NCBI GenBank assembly: GCA_964603155.1
Contig: CAZRTZ010000001.1
Location: 124,001 to 188,000, forward strand
DNA length: 64,000 nt
DNA from: VAUL01 sp964603155
GTDB lineage: Bacteria; Desulfobacterota; Desulfuromonadia; Desulfuromonadales; BM103
Direction of reading: 5' to 3'
The notes below the pieces were generated by a model. The model ran no database searches. It worked only from the letters and a program-made list of their open reading frames with translations, and was not told the origin of the DNA. This document shows positions 17,273 through 26,861 of this stretch, in pieces. Position numbers and translations under genes: made by a program. The first letter of the stretch is position 1. Each line of letters begins with the position of its first letter.

Positions 17273-18409
17273 CTAGTGGAAACATTCAGCCACGTCTGAC
17301 TGACACAAAAACCTTCGCAGAGTAGCAACGATCCGCCCTGCTGCCTGACCGTCACCATAAGGCGAAATCCCTCGCGCCATAATCTGATAAGCAGACTCAT
17401 CATCCAAGAGTCGCTGTGTTTCTTCAACTATGCGGGAAAAATGAGGGCCAACCAGTTTGACAACGCCTTGTTCAACGGCTTCCGGTCGTTCAGTTTCATC
17501 CCTGAGCACTAAAACAGGTTTCCCAAGTGCAGGAGCTTCCTCCTGTACTCCACCAGAATCACTAATAATAATATAAGCTCGCTTCATAGCGGCAACAAAT
17601 GGTGCATATCCTAATGGATCGCACAAATAAATATTATGAAAACCGGAGAGCATCTCGTGCACCACATTTTTAATGTTTGGATTAGGATGCACCGGGTAAA
17701 GGAACTGTACATCAGGATTGTTCTTGGCCAGCGTTTTCAGCGCTCGACATATATTCCGGAAAGGTTCTCCAAAATTTTCACGTCGATGGGCCGTCACCAA
17801 CACCAAACGTTTATCACCATCAAGTTGGATACCCAATTCAATATCTTTTGCTGCTATCATCAACAGTGAATCAATCACTGTATTTCCTGTAACAACAATG
17901 TCATTATCGTTCATACTTTCTCTCAGCAAGTTCTGACGAGAGTTTTCTGTCGGTGCAAAATGCCAACGTGCAAAGAGGCCCGCTATCACCCGGTTCGCCT
18001 CTTCTGGGAAAGGATTCTTTATGTCACAAGTACGAAGACCTGCCTCTATATGACCGAACGGTATGTGATGGTAAAAACAGGCCAGCGCCGTCGTCATGAC
18101 CGTAGTCGTATCCCCTTGAGCAAGAACAACATCAGGTTTTTCCCTTAAAAACACATTGTCGAGTTCAAGCAGTAAGCTAGAGGTCAAAGACGTCAGCGCC
18201 TGATTGGGTCGCATTATGTTTAGATCAATATCTGGCTCAATATTGAATAAATTCAGCACTTGATCAAGCATTTCACGATGTTGGGCTGTGGCGAGAACAC
18301 GAACATTGACCCAAGACTCTTTTTTAAGAGCCAGAATTACTGGTGCCATTTTTATAGCTTCAGGACGTGTTCCTATGACAATAAGAATTTTTGATAACTG
18401 CATTATCAT
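17273..18409 (-). CDS. wecB: UDP-N-acetylglucosamine 2-epimerase (non-hydrolysing)
   Basis: Interconverts UDP-GlcNAc and UDP-ManNAc. The protein is 378 aa from the ATG at 18409; the frame extends to a TTG at 18439, and a second ATG lies at 18403. Family motifs: GTRPEAIKMAPV, QGDTTTVMTTAL, GHIEAGLRT, TAHRRENFGEP, and SDSGGVQEEAPALGKPVLVLR for UDP binding. No wecC-type UDP-ManNAc dehydrogenase is in the window, so ManNAc itself may be incorporated, or the dehydrogenase is elsewhere. Confidence 0.92.
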   Translation of the reverse strand: MIMQLSKILIVIGTRPEAIKMAPVILALKKESWVNVRVLATAQHREMLDQVLNLFNIEPDIDLNIMRPNQALTSLTSSLLLELDNVFLREKPDVVLAQGDTTTVMTTALACFYHHIPFGHIEAGLRTCDIKNPFPEEANRVIAGLFARWHFAPTENSRQNLLRESMNDNDIVVTGNTVIDSLLMIAAKDIELGIQLDGDKRLVLVTAHRRENFGEPFRNICRALKTLAKNNPDVQFLYPVHPNPNIKNVVHEMLSGFHNIYLCDPLGYAPFVAAMKRAYIIISDSGGVQEEAPALGKPVLVLRDETERPEAVEQGVVKLVGPHFSRIVEETQRLLDDESAYQIMARGISPYGDGQAAGRIVATLRRFLCQSDVAECFH

Positions 18410-18428
18410 ATATTTATCCAATGGGTGA

Positions 18429-20054
18429 TTAGTTATCAAGAACAGAAGATAGTTTGTTTGTCATCCTTGGTCTATACACGCCAAACAATTCTGTGCCACG
18501 TCCGCCGGAATGGAAATAATCAACTTCAGCATTAACCATATCAACAACAAACTTTCTATCATAATTGTTTTCAATCTTATAATTATCACAATATGCAATA
18601 TTGATTAAACGCCATAGAAAGCAGTTCCTATGATAGACGTCTTCTGGAGTAAACCATCTACCAAGCACTGACTCGATCTCTTCGCTGCGAATTCCTTCAA
18701 AGCATCCCACTGAGTAGTCATTGTCAGGAATTTCATGGTCAATTTTACCAGTATGTCTATTCAAGCGAAGCCGCTCTGGAAATTCACAAAAGATTTTGTT
18801 CGCCTCGACTCTGGCTTCAGGCCATAGACGATTCCCATTTCTCCCTACATATTCTCCTATGCTCCAGAATTCACCATCTTCATTTAGGCTATCATGACAA
18901 AATTTTACAACTCGTTCAAGTTCCACAATATGATGCAGAGCAGAAATACATAATATCACGTCCCACTTTTCCCCATGGTATTCGAGGTCGTTAACATTGG
19001 CCTCGATTAAATCTAAATCTACTGTTGGAGAAAATTGCTTCGATGCCATATCAAGAAGATCTACATTAATATCCAGAAGCGACCACTTGACATTGGGCCC
19101 TACCTGCACTGCATAACTTGCCTCAATCCGGGCTGCACCGCTACAAAGGGATAATACTTTAACTACCCCTCCTTTCTCGGCTCTTGATTTTAGTCGCGCA
19201 ATAAAATCTGGTGGTACTTTGGGAAGACTTGAAGCGAGCATACGTGAAGCATATTCATATGGCGTCTCATTAGATAATGGTTCAACATCTCTGACAATAT
19301 TATTAAGGGTTTTACTTCCAACTGGGGTATTGGTGGACATGAGTTTTCTAACCGGACGAGATACGCCTTCAGCCATTTCTGCGCGCAAATTCTGGACTGC
19401 AGAATACATGCTATGCCTATAAACACTACTGAAATGCTCAATTTCATTTTGAGCGCGCAGGTTATGAAATGAACGGGCCCTCAATATGCATAGTCTATCT
19501 TCTCTTCCTACACACAAATCAGAAATTGCCAACCAATCTCCAATAGGATTATTGTCTTGGCCAGGTTGGCATCTAAGCACAAGATAACCACTAAGGTGAT
19601 TCAGGAATGACAAATCCAAATCTATTACCCTCCACCAAGGGGGTTGCACCCCGCCTAAAACCGGCAATGAGCAAATTGGGATTGCGGGATTATTTCTATC
19701 CAGTTGGTGAAAATAAATCTCACAAATTAAACCATCTGAACTTATGTTTGCGAGCGCTGCTGAATATCGGATAAATAGCCGAGTATCTTTTTCAACCTTG
19801 ATGGGATAATTTATTCTAAAGCTTTCGCCTGACACAAGAATCAGTGATGAGCGTTTATCCTCGCAATGAACTATTTGCATCCATCTTGGGAAAGCAATCG
19901 AACTTGGTGTACCTACTATTTCAAAACATGCAGTTTCGTCTAAATAAAATTCATCTGGCATATCGGGTCGCAACAGACTGCCGTTCTCTAGAGGTGCATT
20001 AATGCGCACCAGTAATTTTAACATGATTTTACTAAGAATATTTCGTATTTTCAT
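18429..20054 (-). CDS. Large methyltransferase-domain protein of the O-chain cluster
   Basis: A 541-aa protein starting MKIRNILSKIM at 20054, overlapping the previous stop as ATGA. Residues about 300-430 form a class I SAM-methyltransferase: motif I is KVLSLCSGAARIE, an acidic strand end follows in WSLLDINVDLL, and then DVILCISALHHIVE. The first 270 residues are not recognised; they look beta-rich and may bind glycan or a partner. A short charged helical part links the two. Position next to the multi-domain glycosyltransferase and wzt suggests methylation of the O-chain, possibly its end. That role is inference. Confidence 0.6.
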   Translation of the reverse strand: MKIRNILSKIMLKLLVRINAPLENGSLLRPDMPDEFYLDETACFEIVGTPSSIAFPRWMQIVHCEDKRSSLILVSGESFRINYPIKVEKDTRLFIRYSAALANISSDGLICEIYFHQLDRNNPAIPICSLPVLGGVQPPWWRVIDLDLSFLNHLSGYLVLRCQPGQDNNPIGDWLAISDLCVGREDRLCILRARSFHNLRAQNEIEHFSSVYRHSMYSAVQNLRAEMAEGVSRPVRKLMSTNTPVGSKTLNNIVRDVEPLSNETPYEYASRMLASSLPKVPPDFIARLKSRAEKGGVVKVLSLCSGAARIEASYAVQVGPNVKWSLLDINVDLLDMASKQFSPTVDLDLIEANVNDLEYHGEKWDVILCISALHHIVELERVVKFCHDSLNEDGEFWSIGEYVGRNGNRLWPEARVEANKIFCEFPERLRLNRHTGKIDHEIPDNDYSVGCFEGIRSEEIESVLGRWFTPEDVYHRNCFLWRLINIAYCDNYKIENNYDRKFVVDMVNAEVDYFHSGGRGTELFGVYRPRMTNKLSSVLDN

Positions 20055-23000
20055 GCCTTTGACCCTCTTGAAGAATGAGGGATCCATTCCCCCCACTTGG
20101 CTTCATAGATCTTTTTGTTTTCTTCAAATAATTTATCTCGCTCTTGCTGTTTGAGTTTATTGAATGAGGCAGACAAATAGTGGTGTACAAAAACATCCTC
20201 TGCACACAAAATCCTTAACCCAAATTGCTCGATACGGCGGCAGTAATCGTCATCTTCAAAAAAACCTCGTCCAAAGGTTTCATCCAGCGCTCCGACACTT
20301 TCATAGGTTGTGCGCAGCATCATCACACAAAAGAATGCCGCGGTTCTTAACGGATACGTCTGGCCGATGTGCCGGCAGGTATAGGCTAAAGACTTCAGTT
20401 GCATATCTTCCATACTAGTATAGTTGATATTGATTCTAGCCTCGTTGCCAATATTGTTCGTTACCGGCCCAATGAGGCCGATTGTCCGATCCCTCTCTAG
20501 GTGCCGAACCAAAGTGCGAACCCAACCGGGAGTGACATAGGTATCGTTGTTGAGCAGAACAAGGTATTCGCCGGTCGCAACTTCCAACCCCTGATTGTTG
20601 GCAGCAGCAAAACCACGGTTGCTGTGATTGCAAATTAACCTGCGATTATCCTTTCCATCCACCCATGCAGACAGAAAGGATGGGGAGCCATCACTGGAAG
20701 CGTTGTCGACCACTATAATCTCAAGTTTTTCGTATTGGCTGTACCTTTCCAGACTCTCCAGACATTGGCGAGTAAGATCTAGATTGTTATAGGTCACCAC
20801 CACGACACTGACCTTGGGATCACATTCGGAGGATTCTGCTTGTTGGACAAGCATCTCGGCACGATGCTGCCAAGTCTGCCCCTGTGCAAACAATTTACGC
20901 CGCTGAACCAGGTCCTTCGGCTCAGATTGGCTTAGAACGGTGCGTACCGCCAGCAGGAAAGCGTCTTTACCTGCAGCCGTATATACCAAGCCTTCAAACT
21001 GTGTCATCTCAGGTAGGTCGACAGCCACAATCGGTTTGCCAGCGCACAAATATTCATATGCCTTGACTGGATTGGTTGCCAATGTCAGCGGGACCGTCTT
21101 GAAGGGTAGCAAGCAAACATCAAAGCCATACAAATAATATGGTAGCTGCCCATAGGGTACTTCACCCGTGAATGTCACGTTCTGTAACTTTGATAGCTTC
21201 GCTTTTGCATTGACAGTGTCTGAACCGATCAAAATCACATGGCAATCCGGATGCTGTCTTGCGACGGCCTCGACCAGATCAAGATCAAACCACTCAGCAA
21301 TCGCACCATAGTAGCCAATCACACGGCGTCCGACCGCATCCTTATAGGTTGTATTGGGAGTTTGTGCGAAGTGTTTATAATCGCAAGCGTTGCGAATCAA
21401 GGTTCGACGCCTTGTCGATTCAGGAATAAATTCATCCAACCAAGTCGAAGTTGTAATTATTAACTCAGCCTCGCTTAATAGACGTTTTTCAAGTTGAATC
21501 AGAGATTCGGCATTGTTACCAAAACCCTCATGATAGTCCATACAGTCATAAACAAAGCGGCCATTTGGAAGCACAGAGGCAATATCGTGCCAGAAGGGGT
21601 GGTCAACAATGGAAACAATCTGCTTGGATTCCGCCCAAATCAATACCTCACCAATGCTTTGCCGAAGCTGAGTGATAGTCTCAGGGCTAGGGGCTCCGGA
21701 GTATATCGACATGGCGCCTTCTGCAAAAAGTTGCACCTGAAAAATCTGCGCAGTATCCCCAATCTGCTCAATTTCAAAGCCTACCCGTTCGTCATCTATT
21801 AAGGATGGCGAAACATAAAAAACACGGTGCCCTGAGGCAGCCAAAGCTAACGCTAACTGTTGCGGGCGCTGGTGTCGAAAATGCCAATCGATGACACCCC
21901 AGAAAATATAGTCGGGCTTATCGAAGTTCTGACTGATAGGCCTAATAGTGGGTGCCCTAAATTTTGCTGCCCGCAAAAAAACGCGTTGAATCGAACGGCC
22001 GACTTGGCGTAGAAATCGGTGATAAGTAAAACTTACCAGTCGTCTCGCAGGCAGCGGCAATGGAAGATCGTGATAGCGGTTGAGCAAAAGCTGGCTTAAT
22101 TGCTGTTGATCTTGCTTAGTCAATCCAAAACGAAACAAGCGGGCCGCAAAACGTAAAGGGCGTGTAATCCGCCAAGAAAATCCATTTTTTATGTGCTCGA
22201 CACGTTCCAGTGCTATGTCGCGTTCCATTACTGCAACATCACGTTCTTTTGCTGCAACATCGCGCTCAGCTATCAAAATATCCAGATCTGCCTTTACCTG
22301 TTCAATTTGCTCAATTAATGAGTTAGTAAAGTCAATAGATTTTTCTGTACGTTTTATATTGCAGATACTAGAATATTCCTCGTTTTCTGCACTGTTGAGA
22401 TTTATTGTTGGCATAGCTTTAATAATATATTGGTAGACATTACCTTGCTGTCTTGTTTTTAGTGCTGATGCAAGCCACTCTGGAAGCTTGTCCCACGACG
22501 ATGAAAACTCAGAAAATTCTGGCTCAATATTCCTTGTTTCTATGCAACAGATGGTCAATCCTGCTTCTGACAACATATGTTCCAAACTATTTAATGACCA
22601 ATACCTTAAATGGGTATAATCAAGAAGACCTGTCTCCCTGTACTTAAAATCGTTAGTTATTAACTCAGAAACAATGCCGTTATAACACACATTTGGCACT
22701 GAAATGACAACGTATCCATCGCTGTTTAAATGTCTGAGCAGTGACCGCAAACAACCTTGCGGGTCGCGTAAGTGCTCAAGAACATCCGCTGCAACAATTA
22801 TATCAAAAGTACGGTCGCCAAGAATTTCATCCCAATTCGCAGTATCAATATCAACGATAGCCAGTTCTTCACAATAAGGCCTCGCATACTCAGCGCTATT
22901 TTGATCACACTCGACACCAAAAACACTGCAATGCGCATACTCACAAAGGATTTTTGACATTACACCACAAGCACATCCAAGCTCGAGGACATTTTTGTTT

Positions 23001-23947
23001 TTACCAATCAGTCCAACAACTTTTGCTGCTGTACTGTCACCAAATGGATCAAACTCATAATAGTAATGGGAAGACATTCTTTTAATTAATTTGTTTGTTT
23101 CGCATATTTTACCAGTTTTAGCTTCATTATTACATTCATCAATATCGCACAAATACTTATCAAATTTGTCTGCGTTTTTTACAATATATTCAGGAAGCAC
23201 ATACTCTGCTACCATTGGTGTAAATGTAAGATTTCTCCCAAAAATGTCTATGCCACGACTTATGGCATCGGCAATAATTTGTGTGTCTAAATATTTTTCA
23301 TTGTTGTATTCATTATGTGAGTATGATTTAATTTTGGTGATAATCGACTCAACCCCCCCTAAGTAACTGAAGTGCCATCCACCATTATCAATAATAACGA
23401 TGTTTTTATCATATTCTTCGCTATTTGATTGTAATTTAGAAGATAGTTCCATAACTAAATTACGTATTTTTTGTGGAGACAATCCGTTCATGTAATCTAC
23501 CATTGCCGACCATGGTAAATTTTGCATCTGATCACAAGCATTATTTAAATAGTAGTAAAATAGGGTCTGACGAAATAGTTTAGTCCCCTTCATTTTCGAG
23601 GCAGACTCAACCACCTCTGGATTAGGAATTTCATCAACATCAGAAATAATAATTTGTGTCCCAGGCTTACAATCAATCAATCCCCTCGCTATTGCATTTC
23701 TCTGATGGGCCTCCAAGATCCAGGGGTCAGATGAATCAGGCATGTCATCTACGACAACATGAACAATTTTATCGGCAAATTTTTCAAACCTTTGCTTGTT
23801 ATCGTAATAGTAAAGTGGCTTATCATTATTTTGAAATGTTTTTGTTGCCTCCACCAAAACAAATCTATCTACCACAGCGTTTAATGTGTTTAATCGTATT
23901 TCAAGCAAGTCAAGTTCATTGAAAAACGTGAAGGTATCTATGATCAT
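20051..23947 (-). CDS. Four-domain glycosyltransferase/methyltransferase (GT17-MT-GT4-GT2)
   Basis: A 1298-aa protein. Residues 1-285 resemble GT17 (MIIDTFTFFNELDLLEIRL, ISDVDEIPNP). Residues 310-430 are a class I methyltransferase (VLELGCACGVMSKIL, IIVAADVLEHL). Residues 545-590 are a charged, repetitive coiled coil (AERDVAAKERDVAVMERD). Residues 675-1035 are a GT4-like transferase (RHQRPQQLALALA, NPVKAYEYLCAGKPIV). Residues 1045-1298 are a GT2 domain (VVVTYNNLDLTRQCL, LVLLNNDTYV, EDDDYCRRI). It probably adds several consecutive residues of the O-chain or its terminal cap. Starts with an ATGA overlap on wzt. The N-terminal half is strikingly AT-rich and the C-terminal half is not, suggesting fusion of parts of different origin. 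Confidence 0.8.
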   Translation of the reverse strand: MIIDTFTFFNELDLLEIRLNTLNAVVDRFVLVEATKTFQNNDKPLYYYDNKQRFEKFADKIVHVVVDDMPDSSDPWILEAHQRNAIARGLIDCKPGTQIIISDVDEIPNPEVVESASKMKGTKLFRQTLFYYYLNNACDQMQNLPWSAMVDYMNGLSPQKIRNLVMELSSKLQSNSEEYDKNIVIIDNGGWHFSYLGGVESIITKIKSYSHNEYNNEKYLDTQIIADAISRGIDIFGRNLTFTPMVAEYVLPEYIVKNADKFDKYLCDIDECNNEAKTGKICETNKLIKRMSSHYYYEFDPFGDSTAAKVVGLIGKNKNVLELGCACGVMSKILCEYAHCSVFGVECDQNSAEYARPYCEELAIVDIDTANWDEILGDRTFDIIVAADVLEHLRDPQGCLRSLLRHLNSDGYVVISVPNVCYNGIVSELITNDFKYRETGLLDYTHLRYWSLNSLEHMLSEAGLTICCIETRNIEPEFSEFSSSWDKLPEWLASALKTRQQGNVYQYIIKAMPTINLNSAENEEYSSICNIKRTEKSIDFTNSLIEQIEQVKADLDILIAERDVAAKERDVAVMERDIALERVEHIKNGFSWRITRPLRFAARLFRFGLTKQDQQQLSQLLLNRYHDLPLPLPARRLVSFTYHRFLRQVGRSIQRVFLRAAKFRAPTIRPISQNFDKPDYIFWGVIDWHFRHQRPQQLALALAASGHRVFYVSPSLIDDERVGFEIEQIGDTAQIFQVQLFAEGAMSIYSGAPSPETITQLRQSIGEVLIWAESKQIVSIVDHPFWHDIASVLPNGRFVYDCMDYHEGFGNNAESLIQLEKRLLSEAELIITTSTWLDEFIPESTRRRTLIRNACDYKHFAQTPNTTYKDAVGRRVIGYYGAIAEWFDLDLVEAVARQHPDCHVILIGSDTVNAKAKLSKLQNVTFTGEVPYGQLPYYLYGFDVCLLPFKTVPLTLATNPVKAYEYLCAGKPIVAVDLPEMTQFEGLVYTAAGKDAFLLAVRTVLSQSEPKDLVQRRKLFAQGQTWQHRAEMLVQQAESSECDPKVSVVVVTYNNLDLTRQCLESLERYSQYEKLEIIVVDNASSDGSPSFLSAWVDGKDNRRLICNHSNRGFAAANNQGLEVATGEYLVLLNNDTYVTPGWVRTLVRHLERDRTIGLIGPVTNNIGNEARININYTSMEDMQLKSLAYTCRHIGQTYPLRTAAFFCVMMLRTTYESVGALDETFGRGFFEDDDYCRRIEQFGLRILCAEDVFVHHYLSASFNKLKQQERDKLFEENKKIYEAKWGEWIPHSSRGSKA

Positions 23948-25260
23948 AGCACTTTCCCATCGTCACGGTGCTCTTGCATAACTGTTATATTTGACCTTAA
24001 AGCCAAGAGTACGTGCACAGGCTGCTCAGATGATATATTGAAGACAATGGCATTCACAATATCGTCTGCACCTACAAGCTTGCCGCTTTCATCAACATAG
24101 GATATTGACGCTCTAAATGAATAAGAACCTGGGTGAAGAAGTGGCAAACCCATCTTAAATTCAATTATAACTTCTGCACCACACCTTGGTGGATAAATTA
24201 TCATTCCCTCGTCATCAGTATTGCCACTCGCTATATCTATACCACGAACATTTCTCAAGCTGTAACCGACAATTAATTTGCTTTCATCGTGTAAACTATT
24301 GTTTCTAAATTTCATTCTCAAATAGATGGACGAGTCGTTTTGCACCGAATCTGTTGGGTTGCCAGCCTTATCGCAGACTGTTATCTCCGTAAACACACAT
24401 TTTTGGTTTCCAAATCTAAGTTTTCCATTAAAGTTCCTTACGTATTTGTCGGTATAATTTGCCTCACAAGAAACGTTTACAGACTCACTTGGTGAAACAA
24501 GTCTCTGTTGAGAACTTAAGTTTGCGAGGTAACTGTCAACTGTTGTCGCTGTATCTCCAAGTTCCTCTATAATTCCTCTGTCAACCCAAATCGCCATATC
24601 ACACAATGTTTTTACAGCAGTCGCATCATGCGAGACAAACAGAATTGTCGTGCCTCTCTCCCTGAGTTGATTAAATCGATACATACATTTATGAACAAAA
24701 TACGCATCGCCTACAGCGAGGGCCTCATCTACAACAAGAACGTCGGGTGACACACTCGCCTGAACTGAAAAAGCAAGCCTCACAAACATACCGCTAGAAT
24801 ATGTTTTGACTGGTTGATCTATAAAATCACCAATCTCTGAAAAATTTACTATATCATCGTAAATTTCACTAGTCTCCTCACTTGTCAATCCAAGCAGGGC
24901 AGCACTCATATAAACATTCTCACGTCCAGTGAATTCAGGATTAAACCCTGCACCTAACTCCAACAAGGCCGCTACTCTTCCATTGATATAGATGCTCCCA
25001 CTCGTAGGCGTGAGTGTTCCACAAATCATCTGTAACAATGTAGATTTACCAGAACCATTACGGCCTATAATGCCAACAGTCTCTCCCCGTTTAATCTGAA
25101 AAGAAACATCGCGAAGCGCCCAAAATTCTCTGTAATATGTTCGAGACGAGCACCGAACTAAATCTTTGAAAAAAAACTGCTTGAGCCTATCCCTTGGATT
25201 ATCGTAGATATGGTAGCACTTGCTGAGGTTAGAAACTTGGATTGCTACATCAGGGGACAT
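23944..25260 (-). CDS. wzt: ABC transporter ATP-binding protein with C-terminal glycan-binding domain (Wzt)
   Basis: Energises export of finished, lipid-linked O-polysaccharide with Wzm. The 438-aa protein starts at 25260 with AGAGG seven bases upstream. The ATPase shows Walker A GRNGSGKST, signature YSSGMFVRLAFS and Walker B VLVVDEALAVGD. Residues from about 255 to the end form an extra beta-rich domain like the Wzt C-terminal domain that, in E. coli O9a, recognises the modified end of the chain. The neighbouring methyltransferases would be natural sources of such a modification. AT-rich coding. Confidence 0.9.
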   Translation of the reverse strand: MSPDVAIQVSNLSKCYHIYDNPRDRLKQFFFKDLVRCSSRTYYREFWALRDVSFQIKRGETVGIIGRNGSGKSTLLQMICGTLTPTSGSIYINGRVAALLELGAGFNPEFTGRENVYMSAALLGLTSEETSEIYDDIVNFSEIGDFIDQPVKTYSSGMFVRLAFSVQASVSPDVLVVDEALAVGDAYFVHKCMYRFNQLRERGTTILFVSHDATAVKTLCDMAIWVDRGIIEELGDTATTVDSYLANLSSQQRLVSPSESVNVSCEANYTDKYVRNFNGKLRFGNQKCVFTEITVCDKAGNPTDSVQNDSSIYLRMKFRNNSLHDESKLIVGYSLRNVRGIDIASGNTDDEGMIIYPPRCGAEVIIEFKMGLPLLHPGSYSFRASISYVDESGKLVGADDIVNAIVFNISSEQPVHVLLALRSNITVMQEHRDDGKVL

Positions 25261-25375
25261 CAACAGACCTCTTCGCCATTTATCATAAAAACGCCATAAG
25301 CCATGCGACAACAAACTCAAAAAACATCACAAGATATCACCTTAAGATACGCGTAGGATTTCGTCAAAACACCCT

Positions 25376-25993
25376 TCAATCAGAAGTCTTTTGTACGTAT
25401 ATTTGATAGAATTGATAATTGGCAATTGACATTATATTTATCTTACCAGAATACAGTGTCGTAAATGCATCAATTGCTGCTTTTGGTGAAAATAAAGGGT
25501 TTTTATTATCACCACCCAAATAATCATCAAAAGCCATGATCCCACCTGTTTTTAGCAACCTAAAGCAAAGAACAGCATCACACAACACGTCAGGCGCTTC
25601 ATGTGAACCATCAATATAGATAAATTCAAAATAATTTTTATAATCACACAAAAGCCTTGGCAAGCATACGTCAGAAAAACCTTTGTGAATAATTAGGTCA
25701 ACATTTTTAACACACTTACTAATTGCTTCTTTGGTGTTCTTTGCAAACCGCGACTCTACTAAATTCATTTCGATGCCAGTAGATTTTTGTTCTAAACCAC
25801 CTTCCCAAGTATCAACACAATGAATTTCTATATCTGACGAGCAACCTAATTTATCTATTAGATAGCAAGTGCTTGCGCCTTCATATGACCCTATCTCAAG
25901 AATTTTTTTTGGATTAAACTGTAAAAATATCTGATCCCAATTGTTTTTTGCTACATCAGCGAACCATGTATTAGTGAATTTGTATCCACCCAT
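25376..25993 (-). CDS. Class I SAM-dependent methyltransferase (Methyltransf_24 type)
   Basis: A 205-aa protein with motif I ILEIGSYEGASTCYLID, an acidic residue at the end of strand 2 (HCVDTWEGG), and FIYIDGSHEAPDVLCD followed by GGIMAFDDY, the pattern of the Methyltransf_24/CmcI-like group. The target is unknown; position between wzm and wzt suggests the O-polysaccharide. The gene is one of the most AT-rich of the window. A 115-base spacer without visible features separates it from wzt. Confidence 0.7.
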   Translation of the reverse strand: MGGYKFTNTWFADVAKNNWDQIFLQFNPKKILEIGSYEGASTCYLIDKLGCSSDIEIHCVDTWEGGLEQKSTGIEMNLVESRFAKNTKEAISKCVKNVDLIIHKGFSDVCLPRLLCDYKNYFEFIYIDGSHEAPDVLCDAVLCFRLLKTGGIMAFDDYLGGDNKNPLFSPKAAIDAFTTLYSGKINIMSIANYQFYQIYVQKTSD

Positions 25994-26022
25994 ATAACCC
26001 TACTTTCTCCTTATTGAAAAGG

Positions 26023-26832
26023 CTACAAAATATCGGCAAAACCCTTCCGAGTTCTCTGAAACCAACCCAGGCCAAGCCATGCCATTGATATTCCCAGAAG
26101 CATCGTCAGGCACCACCCTGACCAAGATGGCACCTTACCCAAAATCAGCACATCCCGTATTTGCTCGATGATAAAAGTCAAAGGATTCAAGTAAATAAAA
26201 ATGCGATATTTTTCAGGTAAAGCAGATACTGGGTAAAAAATTGGGCTCATAAACAAAAGGATTGTTGTCAGCATACCAATCGCTTGGGCGATATCGCGCA
26301 CGTACACCCCGAAAGACGCCAGAAACCAGCTGAGCCCAAGGGTCATCAACACAAGCGGCGCGATGACAAACGGGGCAAATATGAGCGTCCAAGGTAGACT
26401 ACCAGTAAGTAATCCGTAGAATATGACCAGCACAATCAGGCTGATCACACCATGGAAAAGCGCCGCACCCATGGTAATCAGGGGGAGTATTTCCAATGGG
26501 AAAACCACCTTCTTCACGTAGTTGACATTGCCGGTGATCAGAGAGGGGGCACGATTGACACATTCGGCAAACAGGTTGAAAACAATCAACCCGGAAAAGA
26601 GAATGAGAGCAAATTCGAATTTGCTCTCGCCACCGTTCCCCCACCGGGCCTTGAAGACTACGCTGAATACAAAGGTGTAAATAGTCAGCATCAGGATGGG
26701 ATTAAAAAACGACCATAGCAAGCCAAGGATCGAACCTCGGTAACGACCGACCACCTCCCGTTTGATCATCTGCCAAATAAGATTACGAAACCTCCAGATA
26801 TCTTGAGGCATCTTTATCAGAGTAAGGTTCAT
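26023..26832 (-). CDS. wzm: O-antigen ABC transporter permease (Wzm)
   Basis: ABC-2 type membrane subunit of 269 aa, pairing with Wzt to flip lipid-linked O-polysaccharide across the inner membrane. About six hydrophobic segments follow the amphipathic start. Typical stretches are IKREVVGRYRGSILGLLWSF, NPILMLTIYTFVFSVVF, and SPIFYPVSALPEKYR before the last helices. The ATG at 26832 is preceded by AAGGTG. The frame extends 21 codons upstream into rmlC without support. Confidence 0.93.
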   Translation of the reverse strand: MNLTLIKMPQDIWRFRNLIWQMIKREVVGRYRGSILGLLWSFFNPILMLTIYTFVFSVVFKARWGNGGESKFEFALILFSGLIVFNLFAECVNRAPSLITGNVNYVKKVVFPLEILPLITMGAALFHGVISLIVLVIFYGLLTGSLPWTLIFAPFVIAPLVLMTLGLSWFLASFGVYVRDIAQAIGMLTTILLFMSPIFYPVSALPEKYRIFIYLNPLTFIIEQIRDVLILGKVPSWSGWCLTMLLGISMAWLGLGWFQRTRKGFADIL

Positions 26833-26861
26833 TCCAATCACCTTCCCTCTTCCACAACGAA

